Source: Anticarsia gemmatalis
Taxonomy: Eukaryota > Arthropoda > Insecta > Lepidoptera > Erebidae
Length of the DNA stretch: 64,000 bases
Assembly (NCBI RefSeq): GCF_050436995.1
Contig: NC_134747.1
Span: forward strand, 14,267,501 to 14,331,500
Reading direction: 5' to 3'
Numbering within the stretch: the first letter of the stretch is position 1; each line of letters begins with the position of its first letter. A model generated the notes under the pieces. That model was given only the letters and a program-made list of their open reading frames with translations, was not told the origin of the DNA and did not search any database. Made by a program: the position numbers and the translations under genes. Of this stretch, positions 24,394 to 35,090 are shown one piece after another.

Positions 24394-24675
24394 TTAAGAT
24401 AAATGTCTTTTAGCATTTTTACCAAAAATGAAAAAATATATTGACGAGTGAGCAACCTTATAGAGGAATAGAATGTCTACGAGCCAATAATGACATCCAC
24501 CCTCATGATTAAATTGTAATGCGTTCACATTACCATCACTATTAGGGTCCACTGTCCCACCTGGATCGCCATAATCTTTAACGATGCACCACACCCTAAG
24601 GTCTGCAGATACAGCAATCGGAGCGATTTCGCCGGGTTCCGAATAGATTGTCCACCCCGCTATCTTTTGTCCCAC
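24394..24675 (-). pseudogene. Orphan coding-like stretch, unidentified
   Basis: About 90 codons are open on the minus strand with a balanced, protein-like composition: GEIAPIAVSADLRVWCIVKD is followed by a Gly/Asp/Pro-rich part (DPGGTVDPNSDGN) and a Trp-containing segment. This differs from the Lys/Asn/Ile/Tyr-rich products of chance frames in AT-rich DNA. There is no good ATG; the first possible start is GTG at 24675, so it may be an internal exon or a decayed gene or transposon fragment. A weak acceptor (CCTTGACAAG) precedes it and a donor-like CCAG|GTGGGA occurs inside. No family recognised. Confidence 0.25.
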
Positions 24676-26823
24676 TTGTCAAGGACGACGTTTTGTGAAC
24701 AAATTCTTTACTTTTTTCTGCTCTGTTCACTCGAATTTATTAAAATAAGGTCTGATCCAATACATTGTGCGCAGTAAATTACGACTCGATTGTTGATCTC
24801 AAATTTTATGGTATGGGAGATGTCGGGTGAAGGTTACAAATGACATTACGTAACGCACTGCTCCTCTGCTCTCTGTTGAGATTTACACGATATGACGGGA
24901 TTGGCAAGCTTATGTTACTGAGACGTATTTTTTCGAAAGCATAATCGACATCTAAATAATACAGGTTCGGAAATAACAACCATGCAACTTACTTAATCGC
25001 GATTCAATCCTACTGTTGATAACTACCACATCATCATATTTCGTAGCTTTGCTTCAGCAGGCAGATAGGCATCCTGCATTGATTTAATTTGTTGTTAGAA
25101 TGGCACTAAAGATGTCAAAACAGTTATTGCAACCTAGATTACCCCTGTCTGTGACCCCTAAACTGAGGCCGCCACTAGACAGTCAGAAGATTGCACAATT
25201 TATATTGCACAAATTAAGGGAAACTGTCGAAAACGTTGCACAATACAAACCATATTGTTAAACATATATAGATAAGATCAAGAAAAAGAAAGGTACGGCT
25301 TAAAAGACGCTCAAATACGATGACTCTGTAAAGGTTACTAACCTCTCTGATTGTTAACCGGCGGATATAGCAATAACGATTTCAGAAAAACATTAATTAA
25401 TATTGTTTTGATTAATTCGAGCTTAACATTTTAATTATTTCTAGATATCACTAATGGACGATTCTCAGAAGAACTTTAGCTTTAATCTTCGCAAACATTC
25501 TTTTGATAGAACCTTGTCAAAATAATAAATATATATTCTTGTTATGTTCTTAGAACTATTTCACGTTACGAGAGATTATAATCTTTATATATTTCTTATT
25601 CTAGTTATAATTTATTTTGAGAGCATTTTTTTCTGATTTTCTTTAGTTATTCTTAAACCTAGAAATGAAATAAGGCTTTAGAAATCTGATAGCTCTTTGT
25701 GTTTTACAATTCTTTGATTATTTATCTTTTGAAAAACTACTGTAAGAGTTGAAAGTTGAAACTTGAATAAACAGAATAGCATCTATTATTTGGGAAATTA
25801 CAAAAGTTAAGGCTGTTTGAATCCATTGGTAGGATTTTCCATTCATCAGTGACTTAAATCACCAAATTCACACTTACCTAGATCATGTGAGGCAAAATAA
25901 TCCTGTAGTAAACAGGAATGGCGGACACCAAAATCAAAGCCAACTTCGCCGCAGATGGCACGATGATGGGATCCCAGCTATGAGAGACATTGCCATCAAT
26001 GGGACTTAATATTATTAACCGTGATTATTCGTTTCTTGCATGTTGTGAGCTAAAATCAGTCAAACAAAACTCTGTTTAAAACTAAAATATTTTCTAAAAT
26101 GCAGTCAGCAAATTCCTACGTCAGTCTTCCATTTAAAGAATTCATAGTGGAACGTTCCACTCATAGCGGATAACCCCAAGACGTACATCGATGAGTGTGA
26201 CGTCACTAGATCGGACGGAACCAATCAATCAGAGCGTCCGCTCTCGGCTACACTGACCGATGTATCGCCTGTCCGTCTGTCCATAAACTTGAGTGCTTCT
26301 CATACACTACCACTAGTATACTATGTATATGAAGACGAAGTTGCTGGCTTTTATTTTGTATATTTTTAATCTAAATCTGAAGGAATTGTTCTGAGTAATT
26401 TGTTCTCAGTCCGGCTGAAGATTTTCCGATACCTGTTAGAAATGCTATGTGCCCAGTATAGGGGCTTGTCACTAATTTTATGGGCCTAAATGGTTGAGGC
26501 GGGTATATTTTAGTACACACCTGGCTATGGTTGGGCAGTAAAGATATACATAGGCATGAAGCTTTTTGTTCCACAAGATTCAAACTACTATAACTTCGCC
26601 TTGCAGTAAATCTACTAGTAGAAATGGTGAACAGCTCAGCCGCTTGCACTGTCCATATCTTGGGATAAGATAAATGGCACTTTTGATCATGATGCCGGTG
26701 TAGTGGATTGGGATTGTGATTAACGATTTTAAACTGTCGCGACTTGTACACATAATATTATATGTGTGATGTGATTGTCAAAAATCTATATAATATCTGT
26801 CTGAAATATTCTAATACTACGAA
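24676..26823. other. No gene supported
   Basis: A 126-codon minus frame at 26371-26751 has no recognisable motif and is low in glycine and acidic residues. 26150-26290 is CpG-richer and contains a CRE (26198-26205). Confidence 0.45.
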
Positions 26824-27053
26824 GATATACAGGGTGTAAACGACGGTTAACCGAAAACTTCAGTGTTAATTTTGTGACACTAAATGCGCGAAATTTACTT
26901 CAACCATTTTTCTCGGAAATGATTGGTTCCCGAGTTAGTCATTTTTGAGCATTCAATGTATAGTGAACAACGCGATATATCTCCGCGCATGCCTACGAGA
27001 TTTCTGGCGGCGGCGGCGCGCTGAGCGACGACATGTCGCGACGCGTCGTAGGT

Positions 27054-27225
27054 ATCAAAATCAAAATCAAATCATTTATTCATTTAGGTCAAATGTTGAC
27101 ACTTACGATAGTCGTTACAATTACTGAATCTACCACTAGCTCGGAAAGGGGGTAGAGCCTTATGAGAAGAGCTAGCGAGAAACTCACGGCCACTCTTTTC
27201 AATCGCCAAAAGTTTTACAATGTGG
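27054..27225 (-). mobile_element. Non-LTR retrotransposon 3' end (CR1/Jockey-like)
   Basis: On the minus strand GCCGTGAGTTTCTCGCTAGC, then CCCTTTCCGAGCTAGTGG and a terminal (TTTTGA)n repeat at 27054-27070 match a lepidopteran non-LTR 3' end that I know by the phrase GAGTTTCTTGCCGGTTCTTC. It is 5'-truncated and lies inside the segment bracketed by inverted ACAGGGTGTAA ends. Confidence 0.55.
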
Positions 27226-27510
27226 TTGATACAATAATTGATCATGCGAGGAGCTGCCAACAATCAGCGGTACGTACGCGTACCACCACGTCTATGCGCT
27301 CACTAGTATGTATTATTAGATAACAATCTTATGTATCGTTTATGGTAGGTATCGTAAGTACGCTCGTATGTTACAATAGCTCATAGTAAAATTGTAAGTA
27401 GGTAGATACCTACTTGGCTTACGTGAAATCAAACAATAATAGCAAAATGTAACCAATAATAAGAAAGTGCTAAAACGAATTGTTATCAATGTCTATCAAC
27501 ACGCAATTAC

Positions 27511-27598
27511 CTGGTGTATGGCGAGAGTTTGAGTAGGTACCTTTGGATCCGGACGTACAGGTGCAGAGCACGCCGTGCACTTCCACGTGCTTCACCAT
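27511..27598 (-). CDS. Candidate first coding exon of a minus-strand gene
   Basis: Reading leftward, an ATG at 27598 opens a frame starting MVKHVEVHGVLC and stays open for 29 codons to a donor-like CCAG|GTAATT (GT at 27510-27509). Third codon positions are mostly G or C (GTG, CAC, GGC, CTC, TGC, ACC, TCC), as in real moth genes and unlike the neighbourhood. To the right (5' side) is a T/G-rich leader of about 170 bp and then a strongly CpG-rich block, which reads like leader plus promoter. Against it: another ATG four bases upstream (27602) opens a different frame to the same donor; an earlier short upstream frame exists; a weaker donor (AAAG|GTACCT) lies inside; and no following exon was identified. 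The protein is not recognised. Confidence 0.3.
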
Positions 27599-27769
27599 AC
27601 ATAGCACATCAACATTTCTTCCTATTTACGAACACAACTGCACTTCGAAAACAATAACAACAAAAATAATAACAATAAAAACACTAACAACTCAAAACCG
27701 AAACAATAACAAGTAATAATAAACAACAGTTCACACACGACACGACGAATAGGACATAACGAACGACAC

Positions 27770-27950
27770 ACACCGGTGAAAAGCTTCCGTCTTCCGCGAG
27801 CGAATTACTCGAACTATCAATCACAGAGAGCCGCCGGCGCCTCTCCGCTCACTCGCGCCGCCCCTCGCCCGCGCCACCCGCTCCCTCCGCGCCGTCCGCG
27901 CGCGCGCCGCCGATTTGGTGACGAGCGACGAGTTAGGATCCCAGCGAGAG
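27770..27950 (-). promoter_or_regulatory. CpG-rich block, possible promoter of the 27511 exon
   Basis: Dense CpG (GCCGCCGGCGCCTC, CCGCGCGCGCGCCGCC) in otherwise AT-rich DNA, followed on the minus strand by a T/G-rich leader and the ATG at 27598. The arrangement fits a minus-strand promoter and 5' UTR; no TATA box is evident. Confidence 0.33.
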
Positions 27951-28639
27951 ATGAGATTGAATAAAATATTGATGTGGCATTAGGTACTATTTTTACTTGT
28001 CACAGTTGTTACTCGTTGCATTGTAGTTTTATTCAAATACCGAATAACATTACAAACATTATTGATGTAAGTTTAAAATACCTACTTTGATATTTAATAA
28101 CATAAAATCAGATTAAAGTAAATAAAATAAACAGGAAACGTTTATTTAATTAAACCATAAAAAATGTAGGTACATAACAATGATAACAATCAATATCCAT
28201 TAATATTCTTATCAGAGAAACTAACTTATCATAATTCATTATCCCCGGAGAATTACTTAGCATTAATTTTGTCGCATCCCATCTTTGTAACATCCACGCG
28301 CGGTCGCGGCGTCACGCGTCAGTACGGCCATCTACTTTTCGAGTCGCACCGCGCTTGTATGAATGAGCGTGTAAATATCGAATAGAATAATAAGTTTGCA
28401 AGAACAAATAGAACAAAGCGACAATACTTGTTAAATTGTTTATTAGAGATTTTTATAGCGCTAAAGAATATCAATAGGATTTTTTGTCGTTCTGTATGTA
28501 TTTGTACGTGTAATAATAATAAGATATCACACATTTTAAATCTTATTAATGTACCTTTTATCGGAGAGCGGGATAATTATGTCATTTTCATTTTTAACAT
28601 AGAAGAACAAATACTAAGTAACGCTGCATACTAGTGAGA

Positions 28640-28755
28640 GTGAGGCTGACAGCTGTGTGCGTAATCGTGTCTGTGTGGCGCGCGTAGGTACGTCGACCGT
28701 CGCGGCCGGCCGCCGCCCGCGCCGGCGCGGTGTCGTTGGCCGCGGACAGCTGATA
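28640..28755. promoter_or_regulatory. Second CpG-rich block
   Basis: GTCGCGGCCGGCCGCCGCCC and neighbours form a compact CpG-rich island, with a smaller one at 28298-28350. A donor-like TAG|GTACGT is at 28685. It may be an alternative or divergent promoter, or part of the bracketed element 26824-29009. Confidence 0.28.
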
Positions 28756-29009
28756 GCGAATTTATACGTTGTTTTAATCCATTGCTGTTTTTTGTGAAAA
28801 ACAGTAATATGACGGATTTTTTCTCATATTCATGTTGCACTGTGTAGTATTAACGAAATAATACCGAAAAAAAATAAAAAAAACGCATAAAAAATCGGAA
28901 AAATCATGAAAAAAGCGATGAAAATTTTCAACGCCATAAGCACCAGAATCATGTCTAGAATCATTTTTTTTTTCGTTTTCGGTAGCCTGTCTGTTACACC
29001 CTGTATATC

Positions 29010-31705
29010 CTTGGTAGTAATAATTAATTTCATACCACACTATAAGGATTTAGATCGGTTTCAAAATATGTGGAAAGCTTCCAGACGCGTGAATTCTTGT
29101 TACAGGAATTTGATACACATCAAAAGTTTAATTTAAATCTGTGGTTTCTAGGAAGATCGATCACATTACACGCTTGAAAATTTCGTATAAACCTTTAATA
29201 TCAACTAAGCCTAGATTATACACTTGTTTCACAACCCATGAAAATGTTGAACATTAAATCACGACATTCGGAGTATTTCACCAAGAATTTTACACAACCG
29301 TCGATCGGTAAGTTATAATCTATTAATATACGGCACAAGCAAATTTCCTGGCGGGATATATACATACACACAGCAGTCACACTTCGGCACATTCCCTTCG
29401 GTATCTCAGTCAATTTATCTGCCACCACGATAAAGTAAAATACACGTCAAAATTGAGTTTACGTCTAAAAACCAATTTGGATTATCTGATTTGCGAGTTT
29501 ATATATAAAAATGGATTTTTCTGTTAGGATACGTTGCTTCGTGTTTATTTATTTTGCTGCGCATACGACTAGGGCTTTTGTAATCAAGTTTCTACGATCG
29601 TCTTTAGATGTTTGTAATTGTATCGAGAGAGCTACTGATATAACGTATTGTGAGTTTTATTCAATTTCTGGTGCGAATTGGTGTGTACGCTTGGTGGAAA
29701 ACAAATTGATGTCGTTATAGCTTCCGTGGATTGATAACGCTACACTCCTATAATACAGTATTGTGGTGTTTATTAGCTTTCTAGTTTATGTAATATATGT
29801 TATCATCATCAAAAGTGAAGCTAAGTATTCTTTTCCAAAATGTTATTCTTGCTATATTATTACATCAATATCGTTACATAGTAATGGTTCAATTTCGACT
29901 ACCCACCAGAAACTCTCCATCTAATGCATTTACGTTAGCTGTGTCTATGCCAACATTTAACGTTTATAACCCCTTCCTACGCGTTACTCAATCATGACAT
30001 TTAGAATATCTAGAATGGTACACAACGCAGATTATGTGCAAATACACGTGGGCAGCTGATATTAGTTGAGTGCGTTTGATCTGCTTGTGAACTTAGCTTA
30101 GCTATATTTTGGTATTATTGTGTACTTAGTACTTAATCATTCGTAGAGTGAATGTGGTATGAATAACACATTTATCTAAAGTCTTTTTTAAAGGGTTTTT
30201 TGTAATAAGAGGAGAAACATATGGAATAATTTTTGATGAGATTGAAGGTTTTTCAAGTACTTATATTTTTTAAAGAAGAATCATAACTGATAAGTTACAT
30301 ATAAAGCCATTATTTTATTATTAGCCATTATAATATGCTTATAGAATTTTGGGTATCAGTTTTTGGGTGAGAGAATGACCATAAATAGTCCAGTTTGTTC
30401 AGAAGGTACCTTAATAAAGTTGTTTTATGTTATTGATTTGAAACCATTCTAAGTAAGCCAAGTCAAAGACCTGCCGGCACAAACAACACCACAAAGTCTA
30501 CAGCAACACTAAAGCAAACAAACGTATCGCGAACAATAATCAATCCATTACTCTATCATCCAACTAAATAAACCACTGTAAAACTAGATAAGCATAGCGT
30601 GCTAACTTTAAAACGTGCACCCCAAATCCGATAGCGTAGGGCGTGAACCTACAAATTCAAAATCGAAACTTCAGTATCGTATCGAATTCGATTCGATCGT
30701 TCGTCAGTAGTTCGTATATCGACTCCGGTCACGTACACCCCGTATCTTTATTCTGCGACCTATTTGCCGTATCGCCTCCCAATCGTTTAGTTCCCGATTG
30801 ACTTTATTAGTTCAGTATCGATTCTTTGTTGTCATTAACGCTGAACGTTCAATCTTTTTTGTTTTGTACGCGAGTGTACTTTGTGAGTGCTTGATATTGT
30901 GTACACGTTACATTACTTCTAATGTGTGTGTCTCTTGAATGTTGAATGTTGTTTGCTACGCAATGGTTGTGGTACATGAGTTTTTAGTAGTTACAGATGT
31001 TAACTTTTTGGGTATCGTTTTATATTTATGGGAAAGTTGATGTTTATCTGTGATTTTAACGTGACTACAATTATTGTTTATTTTTGTTGTTGTTTTCTAA
31101 TAATAAATAGTCGGCAACCGAACGGTGATAGTTTTATTTCAAATCAATGAATGCTATGTTTTGTTGTCAATCAAACAAATCAAATCAAATTAGCAACGAG
31201 GTCGTAATTTGGCCAAAACGTCAAGTTTTTTCTTGGATTTCCATCGTGTTTAACATAAAAACACTTTATCATAATCTAAATCTTATTAATATGATACAAG
31301 TAAATGTCTTTATGTGTATTCACTTCATAAACTCATGTCTGCAGTTAAATATAGTACAGTCGTGTGCAAAAGTAAAACATGTTTATGTCAGATGAGAAAA
31401 GTTGTTTACAATTTTGTTTTATTGTTTGTTATTCGAAACTTGAGTTCGTTTCGAGTTATTTGATGTTTTGCTTGCTAAAAATAAGTCGAAATTAAAATTG
31501 GTTTTGGTATTTCAATTTTTGGTTCACCATTTTGTGTCAAGTTATCAATGAAAAAAAATACTCTGAATCTGAAAACTTTTATTCAATAGCATATTTTAGT
31601 GGAATAATTAAAATATTAAATTTTTTCCAAAATATTCAGGAGCAATTATCATACATACATGCATAAAATAACGCCTTCTCATAGGAGTAAGAAATATTTC
31701 ATCAT
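29010..31705. other. No gene; possible leader-like block
   Basis: 30600-30900 is CpG-richer and contains TTAGTTCAGTATCG, which holds an arthropod initiator-like TCAGT. No supported downstream frame. The remainder is AT-rich. Confidence 0.35.
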
Positions 31706-32050
31706 CTGTAGCTCGATTCTCTAATACTATTGACTACCGAAAACCGACCTGTCATCGATTTTGTATGAAAATCTGGGGGGCTATCACGTATCTCAGTTGA
31801 CAGCTATTTGAAAGCCACTATCCTGTCCATTGTTTTCTTTCTTAGGTTATACTGATTAATACGTTACGTCAAAGCAGCAATGTACTGAATAGTGACCATA
31901 GATTTGACGTATACTAACTGTCAACTGAGATACGTGATAGGCCCGCTGATCAGCGCCTCTGACGGGTGTCGTAGGAAATATTTTGGCAGTTCATTCTAAA
32001 TGTCAAAATTTCGATACTGGACAGTCCCGCCTGTACAGAATCGCTCTACT
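31706..32050 (+). mobile_element. MITE of about 170 bp, split by a second MITE
   Basis: It starts TGTAGCTCGATTCTCTA and ends (inverted) AGTAGAGCGATTCTGTAC, imperfect terminal inverted repeats. Without the nested piece at 31776-31945 it is about 170 bp. A second copy in opposite orientation lies at 51368-51537 and aligns over ATTTTGACATTT and GGCGCTGATCAG. Confidence 0.65.
31776..31945. mobile_element. Nested MITE with perfect 23-bp inverted repeats
   Basis: CTATCACGTATCTCAGTTGA then CAG at 31781-31803 is perfectly inverted at 31918-31940, with GGG-rich outer bases on both sides. CTG is duplicated at 31773-31775 and 31946-31948. A 3-bp duplication with G-rich inverted termini suggests the PIF/Harbinger group, although TTA/TAA is its usual target. 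Length 170 bp, no coding content. Confidence 0.75.
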
Positions 32051-32436
32051 GGTCAACTAAGAGCCGCGACATAGAGAATAGAGAGTATAGAGTCTGCAAA
32101 ACTCGATGCCTAAATCGAAAATAGATCGCAAATGAACCAATATTTGCATATCCCCGTATTTGTGGGATAGTTACTAGAATTCTGTGAAACTCAGAAATGT
32201 ATGAGCCATTACTGAGAATAGTTTGCAATAGTATCGGAAATTTAGGTGCTCCAGGTTAACCTAAATGAATTTCTAAACAATGGTTTACAAATAACTAAGG
32301 TGCCAGTTGATTTTAGTACTAAAATATAATAAACCACAATAGTATACGTACATATATGTAATTCAGTTCGTAATAATTTATTCGTAAATAACGATTAATA
32401 TGATATTTCTGACAACAATATGAGAGTCGTGGAGAC

Positions 32437-32525
32437 GGTATTCCCGGAGTGTTTTACATAAGGCGACTACCTATCGGACCTCCACAACCCAGTTACCTAG
32501 GTCATAAGTATGAATTCTAACCCCG
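32437..32525 (+). repeat. Probable repeat fragment
   Basis: GGCGACTACCTATCGGACCT and CCACAACCCAGTTACC resemble a frequent lepidopteran repeat phrase. No ends seen. Confidence 0.35.
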
Positions 32526-33221
32526 TATTTAAAACGATCTCACATCGTTGGATTTGATGGTTGGTTAGGTTGCTTAGCTACTGGTCATTTAAAGATGAGC
32601 TGAACTAGCCATTACCTTCGCTAGCTATAAAAGCAGCCCTCTCTGAGCGCAAGCTATACGCTCATAAATCATGATCTTGATCACCAGTTAAAAAACTCAT
32701 TTTGAGCGCGACTTAGCATTAGTGCAACTAACTTTGAGCGGCTTATTATAACGCTAGTTTCCATAGCATCTCATAATTAAAATAGTTCGATAATAGTAGC
32801 TATATATAAATTCAAACCGTCCATTGTCAAACGTACCAGTCCACATGTCATATAATAAAGTTTCCAACTAATAATATCGGACGTTCACATTGAAACGTAT
32901 AGCTCGGATCAACTTTTATGAGCCAACTTATAGAAACGACTTCGTATGCCGATGTTTAATTAATGCTGACGATTTTTTCGTACTCCATATTATCAATAAG
33001 GGCAGTAAAGTTTTAATTTTTAACAAAATGTGTAGAATTTTAATTTAGATACGTTTAAAATAATTATGAACAGATAAGCAATAATGTTAGTATTCTATTC
33101 ACTCGATATAGAGAGATAATGAAAACTGACTCATGGTCAAATCCCCAACGATTTACAAAAGCTCCCAAGTGGTTTCTAAACTGGCATTAAAACAAACAAA
33201 ACAAGCGAATATTATTTTCTA
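32526..33221. other. No gene seen
   Basis: A TATAAAAG word at 32626-32633 lies in mixed sequence but has no convincing start site or frame after it. Confidence 0.45.
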
Positions 33222-33479
33222 CTAGCTGACCCGCGCAACTTCGCTTGCGGCACATAAGAGAGAATGGGTCAAAATGTTCCCGTTTTTGTAACATTTATCA
33301 CTGGTACTCTGCTCCTACTGGTCTTAGCGTGATGATATGTAGCATATAACCTTCCTCGATAAATGGGCTATCTAACACTGAAAGAATTTTTCAAATCGGA
33401 CCAGTTTCTGAGATTAGCGCGTTCAAACAAACAAACAAACAAACAAACAAACTCTTCAGCTTTATAATATTAGTATAGA
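33222..33479 (-). mobile_element. Non-autonomous Helitron, same family as 2502-2770
   Basis: CTAGCTGACCCGCGCAACTT at 33222 is the inverted 3' end. At the other side ATATTAGTATAGA ends at 33479, followed by T. An (AAAC)n tract at 33424-33451 is the inverted GTTT run. It lacks the SINE insertion seen in the 2.5-kb copy and therefore shows the unfilled sequence. Confidence 0.85.
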
Positions 33480-34859
33480 TTAGATTTCATTCTTAGAAAA
33501 GAGAGCCATCTGAACAAAATTCCCGAGAACCCTAATGAAATAACTCAAGATTGGTTTTAACTTCTACTAAACAGAAAAGTTAAAATTGTGACACATATTA
33601 CACTAACTTTGTACCTAATACCAATGTACGTATTTATTGTACAACAGCCATTTCAACGCAACTATTCCCAAACATATTTTGTGTTTGATCCGAAAGAAAA
33701 CACACCGCCAGTTTGAATACACACAGAATTTTATTCAACAAACACGTTTGAAGCAGCGTGCATTGTACGAATATTTTGTGTCCATAAAAATTTATAAAAT
33801 ATACGTGCCCCGGAATTCTGGCATTTGAAAAGGGGTTTGTGGGTAAAATCTATATATTTCAGAAGTAAGTCATATTTTTATTGACTTCTGAATGGACATA
33901 TTTGCTAACAGTAAGTCACTTGAAGCCGATTCCAATATCAGCCTTATTAGGTTATACCAATAGTGATTTTAATAGTTTAGGAATCAGGATTGAAGTAAAT
34001 AATATCATTAAACTGTTTGAAGCAATATAATCAAATTATTAATTTAATTTAACCAAATTACACAGCTACTAAATTCAAACTGATACTCATAAATCGTAAC
34101 TAGTAAGCGTTGACAGTTGAGATTAGCTTTAAAAAAAAGCATAATTTATCTAAAAATTATATATGCAAACGTTGTAATCGACCGTTACTTGCAACAGTTA
34201 TTATACAATCATATTTTTTTGCTAAAACAATCGCCAGTGCCTAGATACAAAAAGCGCCGCAATACACTACCATACATTTTATGCACTTACTAAACATTCA
34301 TGAAGACTCACAACGATGCTAAAAGGATGAGTAATAGTCTAGTCTATCCAGTCCGTTTACCGCGCGGAGCGGAGCTGTGCGGAGCCTTATGCAGCGGTCG
34401 AAAACTAGTTGTTTTAATATGATAATTAAGCTTTCTTGCAGCTTGTCTGCTTAAAAACAATCCGGAAATCTATGCAGATTTCTTGAGAGCGTTGAGTTAT
34501 TGTAGCTTTCAAGATTATGGTAGTAAATTAAGCTGGATTAAAACTTAAAGTGACCGCATATTAGATAATATTGTGTTTACATTTTTATAAGCAAAACACA
34601 GGTAATAAAAAGACTTAGTATCTCTCATTAGTATAGTGTATATGTACATATTATGTTGTATAATTAACTTATTCACAGAATCAAAACACAAATGCTTATG
34701 TAATAGTAGAAAGTACAAATACATACACAATTCTGTATTCGTATATACGCAGCGATTACTACGAAAGCTATTCCACTAAAGTCGATTACACCAGTATTTT
34801 TAGTTGACTTTTATGTAGGGGTTAAGCCTAATGGGCAGCCCGAATCACCATAGTAATGT
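33480..34859. other. No gene seen
   Basis: AT-rich; a small GC patch at 34360-34395 (CGCGGAGCGGAGCTGTGCGG) recalls the motif at 23.95 kb. Confidence 0.5.
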
Positions 34860-35090
34860 TAGAAGCACAAAATGTAAGCGTAACAAATCCAGCATCTATT
34901 AACAAACATAATCCCGGGAGCGGCTCCTATCCCCGCATATCCTATTAAGGAGGACAAACAATAAATTCGGGATAAAAGTGGGCAAATCCTTCGGGTGGAC
35001 GTAGTCGATCCGTCGACCCCAAAAGACTGTCCAGCTCTGGAGATAAACATCGATAAGGGTCCCAGTATCGGTCCCTGCGTGTTCATCTCT
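34860..35090 (-). repeat. Probable unclassified interspersed repeat
   Basis: The block has more even composition than its flanks, with phrases such as GTTTGTTAATAGATGCTGGA and GGAGCCGCTCCCGGGAT on the minus strand that I associate with a lepidopteran repeat but cannot classify. The 75-codon open frame in it is probably incidental. Confidence 0.3.

Larger units (their letters stand above)
26824..29009. mobile_element. Segment bracketed by inverted ACAGGGTGTAA termini; possible DNA transposon
   Basis: The left edge reads GATATACAGGGTGTAA then CGAC.GGTTAACCGAAAAC. The right edge, read inverted, is GATATACAGGGTGTAACAGA then CAGGCTACCGAAAAC. About 35-40 bp correspond with few differences. TATA or ATAT next to the ends could be the target duplication but is palindromic and so uninformative. 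It may be one 2.2-kb element or two separate termini in opposite orientation. It contains a LINE tail, CpG-rich blocks and the candidate exon at 27511, but no transposase frame. Confidence 0.4.

Noticed and set aside
26371..26751. 126-codon minus-strand frame
   Set aside because: No motif, no start context or splice support; the plus strand shows equally long near-open stretches.
28774..29136. Overlapping frames of 67-88 codons
   Set aside because: They derive from the A/T-homopolymer-rich inner part of the ACAGGGTGTAA terminus.
30805..31020. Promoter with short frame from ATG 30963
   Set aside because: Initiator-like TCAGT exists, but several upstream ATGs precede a 24-codon frame with no splice donor in phase.
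32621..32660. TATAAAAG core promoter
   Set aside because: No initiator at the right spacing and no coding frame after it.
33424..33451. (AAAC)n microsatellite as a CRISPR-like or independent array
   Set aside because: It is the inverted GTTT run of a Helitron; there are no spacers.
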